This document shows positions 57,755 to 64,000 of a DNA stretch of 64,000 bases, one piece after another. The notes beneath the pieces were generated by a model. It was not told the DNA's origin. It did not search any database and saw nothing but the letters and a program-made list of their open reading frames with translations. The translations under genes and the position numbers were made by a program. The stretch is from Dillenia suffruticosa (taxonomy: Eukaryota > Streptophyta > Magnoliopsida > Dilleniales > Dilleniaceae): contig JAVTVX010000018.1 of assembly GCA_033439265.1 (NCBI GenBank), positions 8,292,501 through 8,356,500 of the forward strand. The letters are read 5' to 3'. The number at the start of each line of letters is the position of its first letter. Positions within the stretch are counted from its first letter, which is position 1.

Positions 57755-57790
<36 letters not shown>
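57755..57790 (+). repeat. (TTA)n microsatellite
   Basis: About twelve uninterrupted TTA/ATT units. Confidence 0.9.
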
Positions 57791-57793
<3 letters not shown>

Positions 57794-58499
57794 CATAATA
57801 ACAATAAATTTATATTATAAAAGTAGGTCGGTCAGCTAAATTATCTATGTAATATATACTAATAATTTATACTAATGCATATATAATACATTTATAGTAA
57901 TATATATAGTAATAAAATATGTTATTTGTATTTTAAAATAATCCCAAATTTTAGATAATCCCAAAATTTTTACAAATTTTTCGCATTTTCATTAATGCAC
58001 TTATCAATTCTCTAATAATCTCTATCAGTAATCTCTATCAATCATCTCAGATAGGCCATGATTTTCATAAACAAGTTTTGAAAATAAATTTTAAAAATCC
58101 CTTTTTTCCCGCCATTTTTCATTATAAAATTTAAACCGCATTTGTTTTAATTACACAATTTTGACTAATTTAAATTTTTAGGAGATGTTTACCCTCTCTT
58201 TTTTCTTTACACACCCTTATTTTTTTTCCACATGTTTCCACATATGTTATGATCATGATGTATTAACTTTCCATATGTGTTATGATCATGACTTATTAAC
58301 TTTCCATATGTATTATATATTGTCATGATTTCTCACCTTCCAATTACTACATAACATATAATTATAATTGAAGCACTCGCAGTTTGTTTATACTTTGCAC
58401 CTGAGCCATTGGCAGCTTAACTAAATTTAAATAAAGATTAAATCTAGTTTTCACTTAAATATTTATATCAAAACTTAATTTTTTGTAATAACAATATCT

Positions 58500-58745
58500 G
58501 TGTTGTTCTAAGTTGTTACCACTTGTTACCATGCACACTTGAATACCACTTGTCAGCACTTGTTACCTTGCACACTTGTTGAGCAATATTAGTTATTACT
58601 TGTTACCACTTGTTACCACTTGTGACCACTTGTTACCATCCATTATACCCATATCACTTGACATGATCAATATCACTTATTATCACTTGTTACCATATCG
58701 GTGCACATGATACACCACATGTTACCATTACCATCCATTGTAACA
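58500..58745 (+). repeat. CTTGTTACCA cluster in CACTA-2
   Basis: At least nine CTTGTTACCA or one-mismatch copies, same word and orientation as 43,581-45,590. Confidence 0.8.
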
Positions 58746-58790
58746 TATCACATGGAGAAAACAAAACAATGATTACATAATCTAACAAAA

Positions 58791-60975
58791 TTACATTTCG
58801 CACTCATATGCTTCACATCCTACTCTATCAATGTCATCATCATCGTTCATGTCTATTGATACATTCCCTTCATCTTCATCAACATTACTCCAAACCCATA
58901 CCTCCTGATTGTTTATGGGGTTACTTTCTGAATTCAGGTTCACTTCATCACCTATGTCAAATTCATCTCTATCTTTAACATGTTTTACAACAAGTCATCC
59001 TTTGTGTCTTTCATCCGCTACATAAAAAACCTTTTTTGCTTAGGATGCCAACACGTAAGGATCATCCAACAAATCCACACCCATATGATAGAGATATGAA
59101 AAATTCACAAGTGTTGAACCAAATCTGTCCTTCTTATGTCTTAGTTGTAAGTCAACTCAATCACACCGAAATAACACAAACGTATATATTCTATTATAGT
59201 TTACTTTAATGATTTATTGTAACATTCCATAATAATTAACTTTAGTTTGAATGGGTTTTTTATCCCTGGCATTTGCATACATCATCCACCGCTACCACAA
59301 CTCCTGAACTATGAGTTTGAAGGCATTTCTCCTAATCTTTTATATGAAATCGATATCCATTGATTACAAACCCATTTTAATTTCTAACCAATGGATCTAG
59401 TCCACGAGCAATCCATTTAATTTTATCAGTAATCTCTCCAGGGTATTTTGGATTCGTAACCTAAAAAAGAAATGGAAAAATGAATAGCATTTGAAAGATT
59501 AACTATTGATACACTTAACACGTAAATAAAAGAAATTAATAATATTAAAAAAATTAAATATTGATATAGTTACAGGATGAGTAAACCAGGTAATGAAGTC
59601 TTTACTATGAAGTTTATTAATTTGGAAAGTGTTGAACTTCTTCCCACGATTTTTTCTTTGAACATATTGCATATGTTCCCTATATCAAATAAAAACAGTA
59701 CATATATAATTATATAATTACATAGTATAATATTAGAGTTTAATATTTATAAATATACTACAATGTATACTTACACTCTAAAGAAGGCAATTGAGTCACT
59801 TTTAAATAGTACGTATCTATGATATTGCTGCAATGATTTCTCATTGAGGTGAATTCGGGATATTTTTTTTTCTTTTTTGTCTTTTAATAGATTTACGTGT
59901 TCTTATTCCCAAAGGCCTTCCAATAGTGTTTGAAGTGGACTCACCTTCTTCAAATACAATATGCTTGTCATCATTCTGCAATACACGATTAAACCTTGTT
60001 TCAACCCCATCTAAATATTTTGAACAAAATAGCAGGCACTCATTTGCTATATACCCTTTCCGCGATGAAGCCTTCAAGCCGTGCTCTATTACGTATATAG
60101 GATTTGAGTTGAAACAAGTACTTACATACATATATATACATTGGATTACATTATATGTGTATGATTGTTAAATAAAACAAGTATCAATTGTTAAATTAGT
60201 GATCAAAATAAAATAAACCTTTCAACTGGATACATCCACCTATATGTCACTGGTCCACCAAACCTTGCTTTAGTTGTCAAGTGCACGATCAGGTGTATTA
60301 TGTTGTTAAAAAATGATGGAGGGAAAATATTTTTGAGCTCACACATAATTTATGAAACTGCTACCTCTGATTGCTCCAGTTCTTGTGGGTCAAGGACCGT
60401 AGAGCAAAGATATTTAAAAATGTTACAAATTTTAATGATAACAGAGCTAACATTGTCGGACAGTGATCCATGAATTGCTATGGGAATAAACTCTTGCATT
60501 AAAATATGGATTATACCTTTTAAGACCTATTAACTTCCGTTACTTCAATTGAACACATCTAGAGTTGTTTGTAGAGCAGTTGTCGGGAAGTTTTAAGTCC
60601 TTCAAAACCTTGAGAAATGCATCTTTTTCCTAGAAGGTCAATTGGTAATATGCTTTAGGTAAAAATATATTTGTAGAGTTTGATCTTCGTACATATAGAT
60701 CCTTTCTTATTCCCATCTCTTCAAGATCAAGTCTGGCCTTATAATTATCCTTAGACTTTCCTTCTTACTCGAGAATTGTACCAACAATTATATCAAAATA
60801 ATTTTTCTCGGTGTGCATCATGTCAATATTAGTCTAAGTAAAATATTTTCCCATTAAGGCAAATGAAACAATATACTCTTTTTAGAATACATCCATGTCC
60901 TATCATTCGCAAATATATTCATCACTTGCTCTTGATTTAGACTATATCCATGTCCTGTCCATCATGAGAATTGTA
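58791..60975 (-). pseudogene. TNPD / Tnp2-type CACTA transposase, C-terminal half
   Basis: Read downward: the end of the Transposase_21 domain (MMHTEKNYFDIIVGTILE near 60,800, KDNYKARLDLEEMGIRKDLY near 60,750-60,690, LPDNCSTNNSRCV near 60,580). Then DUF4218 (QEFIPIAIHGSLSDNV, FPPSFFNNIIHLIVHL near 60,325, ARFGGPVTYRWMYPVER near 60,250). A probable intron (about 60,135-60,220) is followed by ECLLFCSKYLDGVETRFNR (60,045-59,990). Then DUF4216 (NGFVINGYRFH near 59,350, FGSTLVNFSYL near 59,125, DDPYVLAS, VFYVADERH). An acidic tail ends in a proper stop at 58,791-58,793. TNPD is the catalytic CACTA transposase; here the N-terminal half with its catalytic motifs is missing and stops are frequent. 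Confidence 0.88.
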
Positions 60976-61560
60976 AAATTGCAAAAACCAAAAGAGAAAT
61001 AAATGAAATAAAGAGGGAATTGCATAAGCAAGAGAGATAAATAAAATAAACGAAATAGATTAGGGAAAAAAAAAAAGAAGAGAAATAAATGACATAGAAG
61101 CAGAGATATTGTGAAACAATAAAGAAAACAAAAGAAAGGAAGAGAAATAAATGACATAATAAAAGACAGAGATATTGTGAAAGAAATAAAATTGTTTTGG
61201 CATATAACATTGGCGCCATTTTTTGTTAACATAAATTGTTTCGGGCTAAAAAAAGGAATAAAATTGTTTTGGCACCAAAACAATTTGTCATCATTGGTGC
61301 CAAAATTTTTTTGTTAACATAAAATTGTTTTGGCGCTAAAAAAATTTGTTAACATTGGCGCCAAAAAAAATTTTGAACTAACATTCGCGCCTAAAGGGTT
61401 TAGGGTTTACATTGACTAAAATTGTTTTGTTAACATTGACTAAAGAAGTAAAAAAAAAAAAAAAAAGAAAATTGTTTTGGCACCAAAATGTGTTTACATT
61501 GCCACCAAATTTTAGTCAAGTGTATTATTGTTAGTTAGTTGTTAGGGCGTGTTTTTTTTA
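60976..61560. repeat. Tandem repeats with GGCGCC / GGCACC words
   Basis: 61,078-61,190 holds a ~60-bp direct duplication (AGAAATAAATGACATA...CAGAGATATTGTGAAA). 61,190-61,500 holds repeated AAATTGTTTTGGC(G/A)CCAAAA and TTGTTAACATTGGCGCCA words, with E2F-like half-sites (TTTGGCGC, plus strand near 61,329, minus strand near 61,358). It lies on the promoter side of the TNPD remnant. Confidence 0.7.
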
Positions 61561-62064
61561 GAAATCAAAAAATTAATATATGATAATTAATAAAATATAT
61601 ACTATATTATATGAAATAATAATTTAATGTCTGTGACGACCCGCTATCCAGGCGTCGCACCCCTTAGCAGGGAAGAATAACTCTGCATAATGCGGAAGTC
61701 AGAAAACAATGTCATTACAATTTTTTAATAAAAATATTAATAATTGAAGATAATAATTTCATATATTTATATAATTAAAATTTATTATAATATTAATATT
61801 TTAAAATTGGTACTGTTTGCGGTGCGCATGCTAGGCATGCGTGGTTTCAACCACGCCATGCACGGTTAAAACTGCTGGCATAACCATGTGCTTGCCCTCG
61901 CGGGCATGTGCGCGCATGCTCGATAGAAGTCTGGGCACAAAAATTCCAGAGTTAAAAAAAATGGAAAAAGATGAAATAAATGAAATAAAAAATTAAGTAG
62001 GAGAATCACACTCTATAATATATATCATTACATGTTACAATAATTATTCATATATATCATTACA
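61561..62064. other. LTR-like fragment and GC-rich island
   Basis: TGTGACGACCCGCTATCCAG at 61,632 resembles the start of a chromovirus LTR (compare TGTCACGCCCCG of the solo LTRs) and is followed by ATGCGGAAG; no matching end was found. 61,815-61,925 is GC-rich with GCGTGGTTTCAACCACGC (61,840-61,857), a perfect hairpin. Confidence 0.45.
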
Positions 62065-63729
62065 TTACATTGCTACAATAATAATATATATAACTAAAGC
62101 AACAAAGAAAAAGTAAAAAAAGGAAAAAATAATTAAAATTACAATCACGAACTTTGGAAAAAGAAAAAAAAAAGAAAAATAATGGAAATTATGGAAATTT
62201 GACTTTAGGTCTAAATTTTTTTTCCCTTTCTCTTTGGTGGTATTCGAAAATGATGCACTTGCACTGCCAGAGCGTGAGGGTGATGGTGATGCTGCTCTAA
62301 TAAAATCACGAATGTCAAAGGGGTTAATCTGGGTAGGTGAACTAATGATCTGAAACGTCCTCGGAGGTGAAGCGAATGACCCGAATGGACATAGAGTAAA
62401 TGGATAGGCTGAGGGTTGCGAGCTCGGAGGAGGTGATGGTCTAGTGGTGGTTCCAACAGTAGGAGAGGAAGAAGGTGTCGTTGGCCTTGAGGAGGAAGCT
62501 CTACCTAGTTGTAAATGATCTCTTATATAGAAAATAAATTTGGTATTTACTCCTATATCAGTACTCATGTTCATCAAGTCAAATGACATTTTTTTATGCT
62601 CTTCGTCATTGTGTTTCTTGAATTCACTAAAGTTATCTCCCAGTTCTCCCATTTCCCTCCCAACTCAGTCAACTTTCTCATCAAGACTGTCAACTTTCTC
62701 ATCAACACTAGCGATCTATGTTTTCATACCATGCATCCATTCTAAGAGTTGATCCCACCTTACATTCTCACCAGTGTCCTCATTCACATTCACTTCTGGC
62801 TCTGCTTCCACATTCACCCTCCACATTCACTTTTGCCTCTGTAGCCCCTGCCTCACCCTCTCCCCTATATTCTAAACCTCATTTTTTGTAGATTAATCCA
62901 AACATCATTTTCATAAATCCAATAAACTCTATGCAACGTTGTATGATTTATACCATTTTTAAAACTTAATTTCAAATTTATTTCATTACACAAACTTATT
63001 CCTTCACTTCTTAAAATACCTCTCACCACACTACAATATGATAAATTTGAATTTGAATCCCATATGGATATCATAAAATAGGGAAGTAAGAAACTCAAGC
63101 CAGGATTTGTTTTTTGAATAATACGTGCCATTAGCAAAAATCTTCACGAGGAATGAATGTATAATTACCTCCACGTGGCTTAATAGCATGTACTATTAAT
63201 AAATAAAGAATTCTTTCATGCAAATTTAAATCCGCTGCATTCTCACTAAAACTCCCTAAACGATTATCATCAAAGACAATTTGAGCATCCATTAATATGC
63301 CACTTTACAAATATGGAGCACATTCTTCATACCCATGGAAGATGACCCTCTGTACATATTATTTTTGGATTCACTTCAATTTTTTTACCATCAAAATAAG
63401 TTTGAAAAGCACACGAATTAAATTCACCATCAATAACGATAAAATACTCACTATTAATTTTTTTCATATTATTATAAAAAATTTTCACAACGTTCTCATA
63501 AAATTTTTTTTCTTGGATTGAGAATCCAATGAGGACAGATTTCTTTTAAATAACTTCCATACTTAAAACCTATATTCTTCAAAAAATCCCAATCTATTAA
63601 ACGGCTAATAGTAATATTTCGATCAGAAAATACCTACTCAAATTCTTTGCTTCTTTTAAGAGAAGGAAACTCCCTTCTATTATATTCTTCTAATTCCCTC
63701 ATAATTTGTTTCCCTTTTCGAGAGGCCAT
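62065..63729 (-). pseudogene. Second env-like / 'plant transposon protein' gene
   Basis: ATG at 63,729: MASRKGKQIMRELEEYNRRE, a stop after KEFE, then SRLIDWDFLKNIGFKYGSYL, NVVKIFYNNMKKI (family pattern V..FY.N), LNLHERILYLLIVHAIKPRG near 63,215, and FLLMARIIQKTNPGLSFLLP after a frameshift near 63,130. The tail carries DEKVDSLDEKVD, EMGELGDNFSEF (helical, 62,690-62,610) and a P/S/T-rich segment (62,500-62,300). Order and motifs match the domain also seen in copia A (14,064-15,240), but the sequences are distant, so this is a different lineage, perhaps an Athila/Tat env-like ORF. Stops and frameshifts inactivate it. Confidence 0.65.
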
Positions 63730-64000
63730 TTCTGAGATTTGTGAGTGAAAAGTGAGAAGGGTAAGAAGAAGAAGGAGAAGGAGAGCAGAGGAGCCATGAA
63801 AAGAAGAAGAACCCAAGGGAGTCTAGAGAAAGAGTGAGAGTTTGATGAGAATTTGCATGAGAGAAGATAAATTTTATATGTGTAAGTGAGTGAGAGAGAG
63901 TGTGTGAGAAAGAGTGTTGTCGGCAAGAACTGTTTCTTTCCAAATAATAGTATTATGCAAGCTTTATTGTTTTGTTTGTTTTGTGAAAGGTCAAGTTTTC
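63730..64000 (-). other. Upstream region of the env-like gene
   Basis: A CT-rich leader on the minus strand (TTCTCTCTCACTCACTCAC) runs to about 63,900. The hydrophobic ORFs here are simple-sequence by-products. Nothing else recognised to the window end. Confidence 0.45.

Larger units (their letters stand above)
56122..58790. other. CACTA-2 intergenic region
   Basis: Promoter side of the Transposase_24-like gene (GA/GT-rich 56,230-56,540), then very AT-rich DNA with a (TTA)n microsatellite. From 58,500 to 58,740 there is a dense CTTGTTACCA cluster like that of CACTA-1. No coding domain; the 56.8-57.2 kb ORFs are low-complexity T/A-rich frames. Confidence 0.6.
53120..60975. mobile_element. CACTA-2: second CACTA element (left end to TNPD remnant; right end not found)
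   Basis: Left end CACTACAAAATAAATGCTCT interrupts the copia RNase H fragment. The next ~90 bp parallel the CACTA-1 left end (GACAGCCGAAAATCGTG versus GACGGACGAAAACCGTG; AAAATCGTTGACAAA versus AAAACCGTTGATAAA). The interior shares the Transposase_24-like gene and TTGTTACC-rich blocks with CACTA-1 and in addition has a TNPD remnant, all reading toward the left end. No inverted TTGTAGTG with TSD TCT is seen up to 64,000, so the right end is lost or outside. Confidence 0.75.

Noticed and set aside
63027-63039. CACTACAATATG as a possible end of CACTA-2
   Set aside because: It is in the same orientation as the left end, not inverted, lies inside the env-like gene and lacks a TSD partner.
63680-63943. 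ORFs resembling a signal-peptide-like leucine stretch
   Set aside because: Produced by the CT-rich leader (TCTTCTCC repeats); the domain-bearing frame starts at 63,729.
1-64000. tRNA, rRNA or organelle-derived segments
   Set aside because: I saw no cloverleaf-like A/B box pairs, conserved rRNA blocks or plastid gene sequence; not exhaustively testable by eye.

Overview
The window looks like intergenic heterochromatin of a seed plant, most likely an angiosperm with a large repeat-rich genome. It is AT-rich. Nearly every protein similarity I can read belongs to plant transposons: Ty1/copia, Ty3/gypsy chromovirus and Athila/Tat, CACTA (En/Spm) and MuDR. Almost all reading frames are interrupted. 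I see no convincing host gene, rRNA, tRNA or CRISPR array. Calls rest on motifs, on long terminal repeats (LTRs), on target-site duplications (TSDs) and on direct comparison of repeats inside the window.

1-8.5 kb: a MuDR-type transposase gene on the minus strand is split by two homologous ~3 kb solo LTRs (40-3058 with TSD GTAAT; 3752-6807 with TSD GTTTC). 8.5-11.4 kb: the 3' half of a Ty3/gypsy chromovirus pol on the plus strand, with RNase H, integrase and chromodomain. 12.7-23.1 kb: a large decayed minus-strand copia element of SIRE/Maximus type, with ~2.3 kb LTR, gag, pol and an extra env-like/'plant transposon protein' ORF downstream of pol. 23.1-27.2 kb: a second, plus-strand copia element truncated in reverse transcriptase (RT). 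27.2-29.16 kb: LTR, primer-binding site (PBS) and leader of a third LTR element.

29,164-47,082: a single ~18 kb CACTA element (CACTACAA...TTGTAGTG, TSD TTA) inserted in that leader. It has subterminal arrays in opposite orientation at its two ends, several minisatellites, internal segmental duplications and the remnant of a Transposase_24-like gene. That gene has a TATA-like box and a perfect E2F-type palindrome upstream. Nested in its left subterminal array is a nearly complete minus-strand copia element (30,236-37,987; 376 bp LTRs; TSD CAGAC) carrying an unexplained ORF in its leader.

47-53 kb: further LTR debris, a solo SIRE-type LTR (48,654-50,652, TSD TATTG), an Athila/Tat LTR-PBS-gag remnant, and a junction joining Athila gag to a copia RNase H fragment. 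53,120-~61 kb: a second CACTA element, a relative of the first, whose left end interrupts that RNase H. It still shows both the Transposase_24-like gene and the C-terminal half of the TNPD/Tnp2 transposase. 62-63.7 kb: a second, independent 'plant transposon protein' (env-like) pseudogene on the minus strand.

The parts do not form a pathway; they record nested insertions. Relative order can be read in places: MuDR before its two solo LTRs; third LTR element before CACTA-1 before the nested copia; Athila/copia chimera before CACTA-2.
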